From Halorussus marinus (lineage in GTDB: Archaea; Halobacteriota; Halobacteria; Halobacteriales; Haladaptataceae), in NCBI RefSeq assembly GCF_004765795.1, contig NZ_SBIV01000008.1:124001-188000 (forward strand): a DNA stretch of 64,000 bases. The letters run 5' to 3'. Under the pieces are notes generated by a model, which was not told where the DNA came from, made no database searches, and was given only the letters and a program-made list of their open reading frames with translations. Both the position numbers and the translations under genes were made by a program. This document shows positions 26,898 to 35,584 of this stretch, in pieces. Each line of letters starts with the position of its first letter. The stretch's first letter is position 1.

Positions 26898-27767
26898 TCA
26901 GAGTTCGATGTCCATCCCGTCGCGGCCGAACTCGACGCTGAGATCGGCGTGCTCGGTCGCCAGTCGGGCGTACTCGTCGGGGCGGCGCCGGTAGATCTCC
27001 TCGATTTCGGTGAGGACGGTGCGGTCGGGGTCGACGGTCCGGACCTGTTCGAGCGTCTGGTCGAAGGTGGTCTGGTGGTCGCGCTCGTCGGCCCACAGGT
27101 CGTCGCTCAGGATGGGGTCGCCGTCGGGCGTCTCGCGGAACATGCCACACTCTTTGACCCACAGGTCGAGGTCCTCGGGCACCTTCTCGAGGTCCAGAAA
27201 CGTCGTCTCGTCGGGGGAGACGAGCGCCGAGTCGTCGCTCTCCTCGAACAGATACCCCATCGCGGCGTCCGCCGGACCGCCGGGGTCGAGGGGCGCGCCG
27301 AGCCCCGTCACTTCGACGCCATCTCCGAGCGCCATCGTCTCGCCGTCGGCCAGAAACTCGAACTCGGCGTAGCCCCGATCGTCGTACTGGGCCTCGATAT
27401 CGAGCGAGTCGGCGATGCGGTCGTAGGTGGTCTCGCTCATCACGACGGTGGCGGGGTCCTCGTTGTCCCAGTCGTCGAGGGGGTACTGCGGGCGACCAAT
27501 CGCCTGGACGACGCGCAGGCCCCCGACGTGGTCCATGTGGTGATGCGAGAGGAAGATGTACGCCACGTCGCGCACGTCCTCGCGGTTGAGCATCGCCCAG
27601 ACGGACTCGGGGGCGTCCACTACGGCGTCGGCCTCGTGGACGAACGTGGCGTTGCCGTATCTCGCGTGGGGAAGGCCCTCCTCGCGGGCGGGGTCACAGA
27701 CGCGACACTCGCAGGTCGGCATCGGGGTCTGGGAGTCGCCGCCCGAGCCGAGCAGGGTGAGACGCAT
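26898..27767 (-). CDS. MBL-fold metallohydrolase, PhnP-like
   Basis: A 289-residue hydrolase. Near the N-terminus is an extra cysteine set C19/C21/C24 (PTCECRVCDPARE), found in PhnP-type cyclic phosphodiesterases, where it binds a second zinc. The catalytic motif HHHMDH lies at residues 75-80. PhnP acts on cyclic ribose phosphates in phosphonate breakdown, but relatives are diverse and no phn genes are nearby, so the substrate is open. The open frame extends to 27899, but MRLTLLGSGGDSQTP is the proper start and a TATA-like TTCTTTACC lies 21-29 nt upstream. Confidence 0.8.
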   Translation of the reverse strand: MRLTLLGSGGDSQTPMPTCECRVCDPAREEGLPHARYGNATFVHEADAVVDAPESVWAMLNREDVRDVAYIFLSHHHMDHVGGLRVVQAIGRPQYPLDDWDNEDPATVVMSETTYDRIADSLDIEAQYDDRGYAEFEFLADGETMALGDGVEVTGLGAPLDPGGPADAAMGYLFEESDDSALVSPDETTFLDLEKVPEDLDLWVKECGMFRETPDGDPILSDDLWADERDHQTTFDQTLEQVRTVDPDRTVLTEIEEIYRRRPDEYARLATEHADLSVEFGRDGMDIEL

Positions 27768-27851
27768 GGAACCGGTAGCCGACCCGCGGTAAAGAACTCG
27801 GTGGCCGGACCGACCGCCCCGAGAGCCGACCCGTCGGACGCTGGGTGGTCG

Positions 27852-27865
27852 TTCCTTCCAAGGAA
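27852..27865. promoter_or_regulatory. Inverted repeat upstream of the histidine kinase gene
   Basis: TTCCTT-CC-AAGGAA, a perfect 6-bp inverted repeat with a 2-bp spacer, 34-47 nt upstream of the ATG at 27899 and immediately before a TATA-like TGCTTTTGA. The position suits a regulator or BRE-proximal site. Confidence 0.35.
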
Positions 27866-27898
27866 ATGCTTTTGACGCTGACCGGCGGAGAGAGTCCA

Positions 27899-30007
27899 AT
27901 GACTCCCGGTCGAATCAGCCCCGAGGCGGTACTCGCCGCGAGCGAGCGCGCGGGAATCCGCGACGAGCCGGTGACCGCAAGCGAGGTCGCCGCGGAGGTG
28001 GGATGTACTCGCCGGACCGCGCTGAGCAAACTCGATACGCTGGCCGACCGGGGGACGATCCGAACCAAGAAGGTGGGCGCCCGGAGCCGCGTCTGGTGGC
28101 TCCCCGACGACGGCGACGCGCCGCCCGAGCCCGCGACGGCCGGCCTCGACGGCGTCCCGCCGGACGGCGGCGAGTCCGACCGCCTCGAGAGCGAGTTCCG
28201 CGAGATGTTCGAGCGAATCTCCGACGCGTTCTACGCGCTCGACGACGACTGGCAGTTCACGTACGTCAACGACCGCGCCGAGGAACTCATCGACTACCGC
28301 GACGCGGGTCTCGTCGGGCAGGACTTCTGGGAGGTGTTCGAGTGGGCGACCGACTCGACGCTCGGCGAGGAGTACCGGACCGCGATGGAGACCCAGGAGC
28401 CGACCGCCTTCGAGTTCTACTACCCGGAACCGCTCGAAGCGTGGTACGAGGTCTCGGCATACCCCTCCGAGACCGGGCTGTCGGTCTACTTTCGGGACAT
28501 CACCGACCGCAAGCGACGCGAGCGCGAGATCGAGGAGTACCGCTCGCAGTACGAGACGCTGGTCGAGAACTTCCCGAACGGCGCCGTCGCGCTGGTGGAC
28601 CCGGACCTCCGGTACGAGGTCTTTGGCGGTTCGCCCGAGAGCACCGAGGAGCTGACCCGGACGGACCTCGAAGGCAAAGGCGTCCGGGAATCACTGCCCG
28701 AAGAGCTCGCGGACGTCGTCGTCCCGGGCTACGAGGCGGCGCTCGACGGCGAGTCCTCGGAGTTCGAGGCCGCGGTCGGCGACCGATCCTACCGGTTTCA
28801 CTTCCTCCCGGTCCGGGACGACGCCGGCGACGTCTTCGCGGCACTGGGGATGTCGCAGGACGTAACCGAACGCAAGGAGCGCGAGCGGCGGCTCCAGCGG
28901 TATCAGGAGTACATCGACGCCGTCCTCGACGCGATCGACGACGTGTTCTACATCCTCGACGAGTCCGGACAGTTCCGACAGTGGAACGACAGCGTGCCCG
29001 CGGTGACGGGCTACCGCGACGAGGAGATCGCCTCGATGTCCCCGCTCGAGTTCTTCGACGAGTCGGATCGGGCGCGGGTCGCGGCGGCGATCCGGGAGGG
29101 GTTCGAGAACGGGAGCGTACAGATCGAGGCCGAGACCGTGACCAAGACCGGCGATCGAGTCCCCTTCGAGTTCGTCGCCTCGGCGCTCGACAGCCCGTCG
29201 GGCGACCGCGTTCTGGCGGGCGTCGGACGCGACATCACCGAGCAGGTCGAGCGCGAGCGAAAGCTTGAAGCGGCGGTCGACGAACTCGAAGCCTCGAACG
29301 AGCGCCTCGAGAGCTTCGCGAGCATGCTCGCACACGAGCTCCGCAACCCCGTCACGATCGGCCAGATCTACACCCGCCAGCTCCCCGACGAAACCGACTC
29401 GACGGCGGTCGAGTACGTCACCGAGGCGTTCGACCGTATCGAAGACATGATCGACGTGATGTTGGTGTTGACCCGCGGCACCGAAGCGGTCGGCGAGCGA
29501 GTGCCGGTCGATCTCGCGGCGGTCGCTCGTTCCGTGTGGGACGAGCTTTCGGTCCCGGACGCGACGCTCACAGTCGCGGTCGACCGCACGATTCGGGCGG
29601 ACGAGACGTACGTCCGCCACCTGTTCCGGAACCTCTTCGAGAACGCCGTCGAGCACGGCTCGACGAGCAATCGTCCGGAGGACGATGACGCCGTGGAACA
29701 CTGTTCGACGGGGGATCAGCCGTCTGCCGCCGAGCGCGACGGCCGCGGTGTGGCGGTGACGGTCGGCGACCTGCAGACCGGGTTCTACGTCGCCGACGAC
29801 GGCGCCGGGATTCCGCCCGACGAGCGCGACGCGGTGTTCGAGGCCGGCTACACGACCGCGGCCGACGGGGGCGGAACCGGCCTCGGGCTGGCGTTCGTTC
29901 AGGAGCTCGCCGACGTCTACGGCTGGGAGTGTACCGCGACCGAGAGCGACGCCGGCGGTGCGCGATTCGAGTTCCGAGACGTCGAGCGCGACCCGCCGTG
30001 TCTCTGA
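27899..30007 (+). CDS. Multi-PAS sensor histidine kinase with N-terminal winged helix
   Basis: A 702-residue soluble kinase without membrane segments. Order: winged helix-turn-helix (residues about 1-60, ASEVAAEVGCTRRTALSKL), three PAS domains (about 85-205, 212-325, 332-450), HisKA with the phospho-acceptor H479 in ASMLAHELRNPV, and HATPase with DDGAGIPPDERD and GGTGLGLAFVQELA. The PAS2 and PAS3 openings resemble each other. No receiver domain or cognate regulator is adjacent, so it is an orphan. A DNA-binding-like N-terminus on a kinase is a haloarchaeal habit. The frame opens earlier at 27845; the ATG at 27899 fits the promoter. The ATPase domain carries an internal repeat. Confidence 0.9.
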   Translation: MTPGRISPEAVLAASERAGIRDEPVTASEVAAEVGCTRRTALSKLDTLADRGTIRTKKVGARSRVWWLPDDGDAPPEPATAGLDGVPPDGGESDRLESEFREMFERISDAFYALDDDWQFTYVNDRAEELIDYRDAGLVGQDFWEVFEWATDSTLGEEYRTAMETQEPTAFEFYYPEPLEAWYEVSAYPSETGLSVYFRDITDRKRREREIEEYRSQYETLVENFPNGAVALVDPDLRYEVFGGSPESTEELTRTDLEGKGVRESLPEELADVVVPGYEAALDGESSEFEAAVGDRSYRFHFLPVRDDAGDVFAALGMSQDVTERKERERRLQRYQEYIDAVLDAIDDVFYILDESGQFRQWNDSVPAVTGYRDEEIASMSPLEFFDESDRARVAAAIREGFENGSVQIEAETVTKTGDRVPFEFVASALDSPSGDRVLAGVGRDITEQVERERKLEAAVDELEASNERLESFASMLAHELRNPVTIGQIYTRQLPDETDSTAVEYVTEAFDRIEDMIDVMLVLTRGTEAVGERVPVDLAAVARSVWDELSVPDATLTVAVDRTIRADETYVRHLFRNLFENAVEHGSTSNRPEDDDAVEHCSTGDQPSAAERDGRGVAVTVGDLQTGFYVADDGAGIPPDERDAVFEAGYTTAADGGGTGLGLAFVQELADVYGWECTATESDAGGARFEFRDVERDPPCL
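29642..29731 (+). repeat. Two-copy 45-bp repeat in the kinase ATPase domain
   Basis: Residues 582-596 (NAVEHGSTSNRPEDD) and 597-611 (DAVEHCSTGDQPSAA) are degenerate copies of the N-box region, encoded by adjacent 45-bp units. The repetition sits just after the catalytic asparagine. I recall similar expansions in other haloarchaeal kinases, unverified here. Confidence 0.6.
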
Positions 30008-30029
30008 GCTCGCCCGTCAACAGCCCTCG

Positions 30030-30271
30030 CGCGACTTCCGGTCGCGCTCTCGCTTGCAAAACGTCGACGAAAAGCCCTCAGAGTCGCTTCGAAACGTACG
30101 GCCCGTCCTGATGGTACCCTAATTTCTCGCGATAGCACTCGACCTTTTCCGGCGCTCGATCGCGACTTCCGGTCGCGCTCTCGCTTGCAAAACGTCGACG
30201 AAAAGCCCTCAGAGTCGCTTCGAAACGTACGGCCCGTCCTGATGGTACCCTAATTTCTCGCGATAGTACTC
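30030..30271. repeat. Direct repeat of 111 bp (elp3 3' end and trailer)
   Basis: 30030-30140 and 30161-30271 are identical except for one base (C at 30136, T at 30267), with a period of 131 bp and a 20-bp spacer. The second copy contains the last 20 codons of elp3 plus 48 bp beyond its stop; the first is a detached duplicate. Each begins with a CGCGAC/GTCGCG hairpin (the first copy extends to a 7-bp stem at 30029-30047), which could act as a terminator between the convergent genes. Confidence 0.95.
30078..30140 (-). pseudogene. Duplicated C-terminal fragment of elp3
   Basis: Within the first repeat copy, the minus strand reads CYREKLGYHQDGPYVSKRL and a stop, the elp3 C-terminus with one substitution (Y to C). 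It has no start, promoter or upstream domain, so it is a remnant of partial tandem duplication, not a gene. Confidence 0.85.
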
Positions 30272-31864
30272 CCGGGCGCCGATCCCCGAGATGACGCTGA
30301 CCTTGTCGTAGCCCGCGTCGGCCGCGAGGCCCTCGGCCTTCCCGAGGAGCTTCCGTCCGTATCCCTTGTGCTGCCAGTCGTGGCTCTCGTCGCCGACTTC
30401 GACCATGGGGCCGTAGACGTGGAGCTCCCGGACGAGCGCGGCGTCGGTGAGCTCCCGACGGACGGGGTCGCCCGGGAACCGGAGCCGACAGAACCCGATC
30501 AGGAGGTCCTTGTCGGGATCCTCGTAGCTGATGAAGTGTTCGGTGCCGCCCGCGGCCTCGTAGGTCGTGACGTCGAGTTCGACGTTCTCGGGGTTCTCGT
30601 CGTTCATCCCGACCTCTCGACACCGGATACAGTCACAGCTCCAGCCGTGCTCGTCCATGCGCTTTCGGGCGAGCTGGCGGAGGTTCGACTTCCAGACGCC
30701 GGCGTCGATGAAGTCGGCGGGGATATCGCGCTGGACCCGCTGGAGCCGGGTGTACTTCGGGATCATCGACTTGATCTCGGCGACGAGCTCGGCGGCCTCC
30801 TCGTTGGTGAGCGGGTCGTACTCGTCGCGGTGCCACCAGTCGTAGGTCGCGGTCCCGCGGACCACCAGCGTGGGGTAGATCTTGAGGTAGTCCGGGCGCC
30901 ACTTCTCGTCCTCGAACAGCCGCCGGAAGTCCTCCAGACACATCTCCTGGGACATGCCGGGCTGGCCGGGCATCATGTGGAACCCGACCTTGAACGCGGC
31001 GTCCCGGAGCCGCCGGTTCGCGTCGATCGACGCCTGCACGCCGTGGCCCCGGTGCATCTCGCGGTTGATTCGCTCGTAGGTGGTCTGGACGCCCACCTCG
31101 ACCTTCGTCCCGCCCAGATCGAGCATCCGGTCGATCTGCTCGGGATCACACCAGTCGGGCTTGGTCTCGAAGGTAGTGCCGATGTTGCGGACGTCGTTGG
31201 TCTCGTTTTCGGCGATGACGTCTTCGAGGTACCGGAACTCGACCTCGTCGGGGTCCTCGGCGAAGCTCTCGCCCTCGGCGGGCGCGGGCTCGCCGTTCAC
31301 GTCGTAGTCGTTCATTGCCTCCAGCGCGCGCTTGACGAACCACTCCTGGTAGTCGTGGCTCCGGGCGGTCATCGTCCCGCCCATCAGGATGAGCTCGACC
31401 TTGTCGACGGGGTGGCCGATCTCCCGGAGCTGTTCGAGCCGCAAGGTGACCTGTCCGTACGGGTCGTAGTCGTTCTGGACCCCGCGGGCGGCCGCCGGCT
31501 CGTGGCCGGTGTAGCTCTGCGAGGAGGAGAACTCCGAACCGGGCCCGCCCGGACAGTAGAGACACTTGCCGTGGGGACACTGGTGCGGGCTGGTCATGAT
31601 TGCGACCGGCGAGACGCCCGACGCGGTGCGGACGGGCTTGTTCTGGAGGACCTCCTGGAGGTCCTCGCGTCGCTCGTCGGGCGCGTAGTCGAGCAGTTCG
31701 GAGTTCTTCGGCACCTTCGGCGAGGAGAACTCCGAGCAGACCTCGAGCTTCGCACTCTCTAGGTCGTCGCGCTCGATGTCGTCGGCGAGGATGCGCTCGA
31801 CCAGCTCCTCACAGACCCGCTCGAACGCCTCGGTCTCGGTGGCGTCCGGCGTCTCGGTACTCAT
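30209..31864 (-). CDS. elp3: Elp3: tRNA U34 carboxymethyl-type radical SAM/GNAT enzyme
   Basis: A 551-residue tRNA-modifying enzyme that adds a carboxymethyl-type group to wobble uridine-34. The radical SAM domain has a CX4CX2C cluster motif (C96, C101, C104 in CPHGKCLYC), followed by GGPGSEFSSSQSYTG. The C-terminal GNAT acetyltransferase domain begins near residue 400 and contains HKGYGRKLLGKAEGLA. In archaea Elp3 acts without the other Elongator subunits. The start MSTETPDATETEAF is supported by the length of the family. The 3' end and its trailer are duplicated immediately downstream. Confidence 0.95.
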   Translation of the reverse strand: MSTETPDATETEAFERVCEELVERILADDIERDDLESAKLEVCSEFSSPKVPKNSELLDYAPDERREDLQEVLQNKPVRTASGVSPVAIMTSPHQCPHGKCLYCPGGPGSEFSSSQSYTGHEPAAARGVQNDYDPYGQVTLRLEQLREIGHPVDKVELILMGGTMTARSHDYQEWFVKRALEAMNDYDVNGEPAPAEGESFAEDPDEVEFRYLEDVIAENETNDVRNIGTTFETKPDWCDPEQIDRMLDLGGTKVEVGVQTTYERINREMHRGHGVQASIDANRRLRDAAFKVGFHMMPGQPGMSQEMCLEDFRRLFEDEKWRPDYLKIYPTLVVRGTATYDWWHRDEYDPLTNEEAAELVAEIKSMIPKYTRLQRVQRDIPADFIDAGVWKSNLRQLARKRMDEHGWSCDCIRCREVGMNDENPENVELDVTTYEAAGGTEHFISYEDPDKDLLIGFCRLRFPGDPVRRELTDAALVRELHVYGPMVEVGDESHDWQHKGYGRKLLGKAEGLAADAGYDKVSVISGIGAREYYREKLGYHQDGPYVSKRL

Positions 31865-32010
31865 TAGGTGCTAATTGGTCGGTTCGCCGGGATAAGGGTG
31901 TCGTCTACGGGTGCGCTCGGCGCCTCGACTCGGCCCTCGCGGACGGGTCGGCTCGGGCCTCGAAAGCCGAGTCCGCGCTCGAAAAGAGAGCTGAACCCGA
32001 ACCGGCCGAC

Positions 32011-34098
32011 TTACAGCCGGTCGGCGATGGCTTCGACGACGGCGTCCTCGGCGGCCTCGCGCTCGCCGGCGAGGAAGTCGATGGTGCCGTCGATGGTGCC
32101 CGACGCCGACAGGCCGGCCTCGGGGGCGATCTCGTCGGCGGCCGCCGCGACCTCGCGGGCGTTCACGCGACCGTCGCTCCGGATGTGGATGTCGTCCTCG
32201 TCGACGCCGAGGGTGACGTGGTCCTCGCCTGGGGCGCCCTCGGCGCCGAGCTTCCGGCGGTGGACCTCCTCGACCAGTAGGGCGGCCGGCGGGAAGTCGA
32301 ACCGGTGGGTGAACGACTCGGCGTCGAGGACGGTGAACGACACGTCGCCGACGCCCCGGACCGAGAGGTTCGGTTCGACGGTGTCGAGTTCGGTCTGGAG
32401 CTTCTGGCGGAACTGCTCGGCGACGTGCTCGGCGAGGTCGCGCTTCTCGTGTTCGAACAGGAGGTCGGTGATGAGCTCGCGTTTGTCCTCGTAGGACTGG
32501 TAGAACGCTTCGAGCGCGACCGCCTCGCGGAGCGCGGTGGTGTGGTCGGCGTCGTAGCCGGCCTCGTCGGCGAGGTCGACGTACGCCTGCGGGGCGTCCT
32601 CCCAGTAGCTGACCGCCGGGAGGTGAGAGACGCCGCTCCGGACGTCGTCGTTGACGTGGGCCGCGAGGTTCGCGCCCAGCGCGCCGACGGTCACGTCGCT
32701 CGCGTCGCCGCCGTCGAGGTGGGGGTTGACCGCCACGTCGGCGAGGTCGGCGACGCCCTCGTCGGGGAAGGTCGCGTCGACGGTGACCCGCGGCGCGTCG
32801 TAGATGTCGAGCAGTTCGAGACCGTCGCGGGACTCGTCGGTGCTTCCGGCGGCCGCCAGCACGAATAGCGGGAGCTTCTCGTCGTGGCGATCGCGGTTCT
32901 CCAGCATCTGGGTCACGTCCTTGGTGGCGTCGGCCATGTCGTAGTCGCCGCCCTCCAAGGGACGCCGGTCGAAGTAGTGGTACTCGGCGTCGCTTTTGGC
33001 GTGCTCGTCGCGGACCAGCGGGAGGACCGCCCGCTCGATGGCCGCGCCGGCCACGTAGCCGTCGGCGGTGGCGTTGTGCCGAACGATGACCGGCCGGGAC
33101 TCGATGACCGCCCGGCGGATCGCCTCGGCCGCGTCGCGGATGGTGTCGTGAACCGCCGCGACGCCGTCGTGGTCGGCGAGCAGTTCGACGTCCTCGGGGC
33201 GGGCCTCGTCGCGCAGGGCGTCTTCGAGCCGGGTTTCGACCGTCTCGCGGCCCTCACCGGTCAGCTTCTCGAGCTCCTCGGTCTCGACCTGAAGCTCGTT
33301 GTGGCGGAGTTCGACCTCGCCGTCGAGCCGGACGAAATCGCCCGTGTCGACCTCGGGGTAGGCCCGGACGCCGGCCTCGACGAACGCGGCGCAGTCGACG
33401 GTCGCGGTCTCGTCGCGGACCTCGAACACCGTCGGGCCGCTCGTCTGGCGGGCGCCGACGACCTCGCCCTCGATGCGGAGCGTCTCGCCGACCCGGTCGC
33501 GAAGCGACGCGATCTGGGCGCGGGGCGGGGCCGACTCGGTCTCCGAGTCGGCGTCGGCGCCGACGGCGTTCGCGCCGGCGCCGTCGGTGGTCGCCTGCTG
33601 GCCGTCGTCGGCGTCGTCGGTCTCGTCGGTGTCGGTCCCGCGGTCGGCGTCGGTCTCGTCGGGCTCGGCGCGGCGAGTCGACGCCGACACCGCCCCGTCG
33701 TCGTCATCGTCGGACTCGTCGGCGGGGACCGCCCCGCGCTCGGGGTCGTCGATCAGCTTCCCGCGGAACTCGCGCTCGGACTGGCGGAGCGACCAGCCGA
33801 GGTCGACGTTACCGTTGTCGCGGACGCCGGTAACTTGGACGAACACGGTCTCGCCGTCGTCCCAGTCGAGCGAGTCGAGACGGCGGTCGAGCTCGCTCTT
33901 GTGGAGGAGCCCCGTAACGTGGTCGCTGATGTTGATGAACACGCCGAACTCGGCGAACCCGTCGACTGTTCCTTTGTAGTAGCGACCCGAGGTCAGCTGA
34001 TCGGGCGAATCGCCGGCAAACTCGAAGAGGACGTCCTGCTCGTGGCTCTGACAGATCGCGCCGTCGGCAGGAGTCCCGCAGATGATACACGAACCCAT
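32011..34098 (-). CDS. RecJ/DHH-type protein with zinc ribbon, S1 and OB domains
   Basis: A 695-residue multidomain protein. Residues 1-20 form a zinc knuckle (C4, C7, C16, H19 in SCIICGTPADGAICQSH); residues about 35-105 form an S1 domain (YYKGTVDGFAEFGVFINISD); a long Asp/Glu/Thr-rich linker runs to about 190; an OB-fold follows (about 195-270); the C-terminal 400 residues resemble archaeal RecJ-like DHH phosphoesterases, with VIVRHNATADGYVAGAAIER. DHH/RecJ relatives degrade single-stranded DNA or RNA and in archaea associate with the replisome. The strict DHH triplet is replaced by HNATADG, so activity is uncertain. Start ATG at 34098 is placed by a TATA-like box. Confidence 0.8.
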   Translation of the reverse strand: MGSCIICGTPADGAICQSHEQDVLFEFAGDSPDQLTSGRYYKGTVDGFAEFGVFINISDHVTGLLHKSELDRRLDSLDWDDGETVFVQVTGVRDNGNVDLGWSLRQSEREFRGKLIDDPERGAVPADESDDDDDGAVSASTRRAEPDETDADRGTDTDETDDADDGQQATTDGAGANAVGADADSETESAPPRAQIASLRDRVGETLRIEGEVVGARQTSGPTVFEVRDETATVDCAAFVEAGVRAYPEVDTGDFVRLDGEVELRHNELQVETEELEKLTGEGRETVETRLEDALRDEARPEDVELLADHDGVAAVHDTIRDAAEAIRRAVIESRPVIVRHNATADGYVAGAAIERAVLPLVRDEHAKSDAEYHYFDRRPLEGGDYDMADATKDVTQMLENRDRHDEKLPLFVLAAAGSTDESRDGLELLDIYDAPRVTVDATFPDEGVADLADVAVNPHLDGGDASDVTVGALGANLAAHVNDDVRSGVSHLPAVSYWEDAPQAYVDLADEAGYDADHTTALREAVALEAFYQSYEDKRELITDLLFEHEKRDLAEHVAEQFRQKLQTELDTVEPNLSVRGVGDVSFTVLDAESFTHRFDFPPAALLVEEVHRRKLGAEGAPGEDHVTLGVDEDDIHIRSDGRVNAREVAAAADEIAPEAGLSASGTIDGTIDFLAGEREAAEDAVVEAIADRL

Positions 34099-34124
34099 CT
34101 TATACGCGAGCAAAATAGCCCCGG

Positions 34125-34133
34125 CCTAAAACT
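34125..34133 (-). promoter_or_regulatory. TATA-like box of the DHH-family gene
   Basis: AGTTTTAGG on the minus strand, 27-35 nt before the ATG at 34098; it favours that start over one five codons upstream. Confidence 0.4.
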
Positions 34134-34151
34134 GTTGTCGAAATCCTCGGG

Positions 34152-34361
34152 CTACTCCTCGAACGCCTCGACCCCCGGGAGGTCGGCGATGCCGTCGTGG
34201 GTGCCGAGGTAGTCGGCGTCGGCGACCGCCGCCGCGAACGCCTCGACGCTCGGATACTCCCGAACCGCGAGGACGCGACCCTCCTCGACCGCGAAGACGA
34301 TCTCGTCGGTGCCGTCGCCGTGCTGGTAGTGGTCGGCCTGCTGTGGGTCGTCTGGCTCCAT
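34152..34361 (-). CDS. Small acidic protein of unknown function
   Basis: A 69-residue acidic protein, MEPDDPQQADHYQHGDGT at the start, then IVFAVEEGRVLAVREYPSVEAF. The frame is open further upstream, but that extension is arginine/proline-rich and unlike the rest, so the inner ATG is chosen. It resembles small conserved haloarchaeal proteins; no function can be assigned. Confidence 0.6.
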   Translation of the reverse strand: MEPDDPQQADHYQHGDGTDEIVFAVEEGRVLAVREYPSVEAFAAAVADADYLGTHDGIADLPGVEAFEE

Positions 34362-34506
34362 CGACAGTAGTCGCGACGCCGAGGCCCTTGAACCTTGGCG
34401 GCGTCGAACGTCCCGTCCGATCGACGGCTCGGCGAACCGCCGCGCGATCCCCGGACGAGGCCGCGCCATCGCCGGGGTTAAGCCGGGCGAGCGCCCACGG
34501 TCGGCC

Positions 34507-35013
34507 ATGTTCCGACCCGGCCACTACGGGGTCTCGCTGGTCCTGTACGCCCCCGTGGGGTGTTGGCTCCTCGTGCTCGGCGAGCCAACCGCCGCGCTGG
34601 CGGGCGGGGCCGCGCTGTTGTGGCTCGCGATGCTCCCCGACTGGGACTCCCGGCTCCCGTTCGTCTCCCACCGCGGACCGACCCACACGCTCCCGTTCGG
34701 GGCGTTGGTCGCCGGCGCCGGGTGGGTCGCGGCGACCGCGTCCGGGTTCGGCTCGGCCCCGATCGGGCCGATCGACCTCCGGACGTTCGCGGCCGGCATC
34801 GGCGGGCTCGCCGTCCTCGCGCACCTCGCGGCCGACCTGCTCACGCCGATGGGCGTCGCCCTCCTCTGGCCGGCGACGGGTCGCCGGTACACGGTGTCTC
34901 TGTGCCGGGCGGACAACCGCCTCGCGAACGCCGCGCTGTTCGCGCTCGGGGTGTTCGCCGCCGCGAGCGCGACGTACCTCGGAGTCGTGCTGTTCGCCGG
35001 CGGACCGACGTAG
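34507..35013 (+). CDS. YdjM/DUF457-type membrane-bound metal-dependent hydrolase
   Basis: A 168-residue membrane protein with about four hydrophobic segments. The family signature is present: histidine at the start (PGHYGV), LPDWDSRLP and the HRGPTHTL motif (about residues 56-63), with HLAADLLTPMG later. Members of this family are predicted zinc-dependent hydrolases of the membrane; in Escherichia coli the relative YdjM is part of the SOS regulon. No operon partner is apparent. Confidence 0.85.
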   Translation: MFRPGHYGVSLVLYAPVGCWLLVLGEPTAALAGGAALLWLAMLPDWDSRLPFVSHRGPTHTLPFGALVAGAGWVAATASGFGSAPIGPIDLRTFAAGIGGLAVLAHLAADLLTPMGVALLWPATGRRYTVSLCRADNRLANAALFALGVFAAASATYLGVVLFAGGPT

Positions 35014-35087
35014 CGCCCGCGACGGGCGACCCTCGCGGCGGTCGTGAGACCGGACCGGGCGGCCGACGCGCGATCCGAACCGGGAAC

Positions 35088-35504
35088 CTAGAACTCCGAG
35101 AGCGTCGCGCTCGCCGACGCCCGGCGGAGGGTCAGCCCTTCGTCGGCCGCGGCGGCGGTGAGGTACTCGCGCAAGCGCCCCGAGTCGTCGCCGAGCCGGA
35201 CGCTTCCCGTCTCGTGGTCGAACTCGACCGCACCGGCGTCGTCGAGCTTTGGCAGGTGGACGTGCCGGAGCGCGGTGGCGACGCGGGGGAGTTCGACGCC
35301 CTCGCGGGTCGCCACCTCGTCGGCGAGCGCCGAGACCTGAATCGGGCCGGGACGCCGGTACAACACGTACAGCGCGTTCCGTCGGCGCTCCGACCGCAAC
35401 ATCTCGAAGACCGCGTCCAGCGACCGATCGCGCGAGCCATGGCCCGCCCCGGACGGCTCGCTTGTCTGTTGTACCCCGGCAAAGGTGTTGGGAGTCTGAC
35501 CCAT
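35088..35504 (-). CDS. Winged-helix DNA-binding protein, ArsR-like (DUF7344 type)
   Basis: A 138-residue putative regulator. Residues about 28-95 form a winged helix-turn-helix (AVFEMLRSERRRNALYVLYR, then VSALADEVATREGV and TALRHVHLPKLDDAG). I recall this layout as the haloarchaeal DUF7344 group. No membrane segment or ligand domain is evident. The promoter is clear: TATA-like ATTTATAAT 28-36 nt before the ATG, consistent with a leaderless mRNA. Its targets are unknown; nearby candidates are the small zinc-finger gene and msrB. Confidence 0.75.
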   Translation of the reverse strand: MGQTPNTFAGVQQTSEPSGAGHGSRDRSLDAVFEMLRSERRRNALYVLYRRPGPIQVSALADEVATREGVELPRVATALRHVHLPKLDDAGAVEFDHETGSVRLGDDSGRLREYLTAAAADEGLTLRRASASATLSEF

Positions 35505-35531
35505 GACTCTAGCGGCCGTATGTAGACCTTC

Positions 35532-35540
35532 ATTATAAAT
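35532..35540 (-). promoter_or_regulatory. TATA box of the HTH gene
   Basis: ATTTATAAT on the minus strand, 28-36 nt upstream of the ATG ending at 35504, in a notably AT-rich patch. Confidence 0.6.
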
Positions 35541-35584
35541 CTACGTAGAACTGGCACGTCCGTGAAAATTTCCTCGTCGTGATA

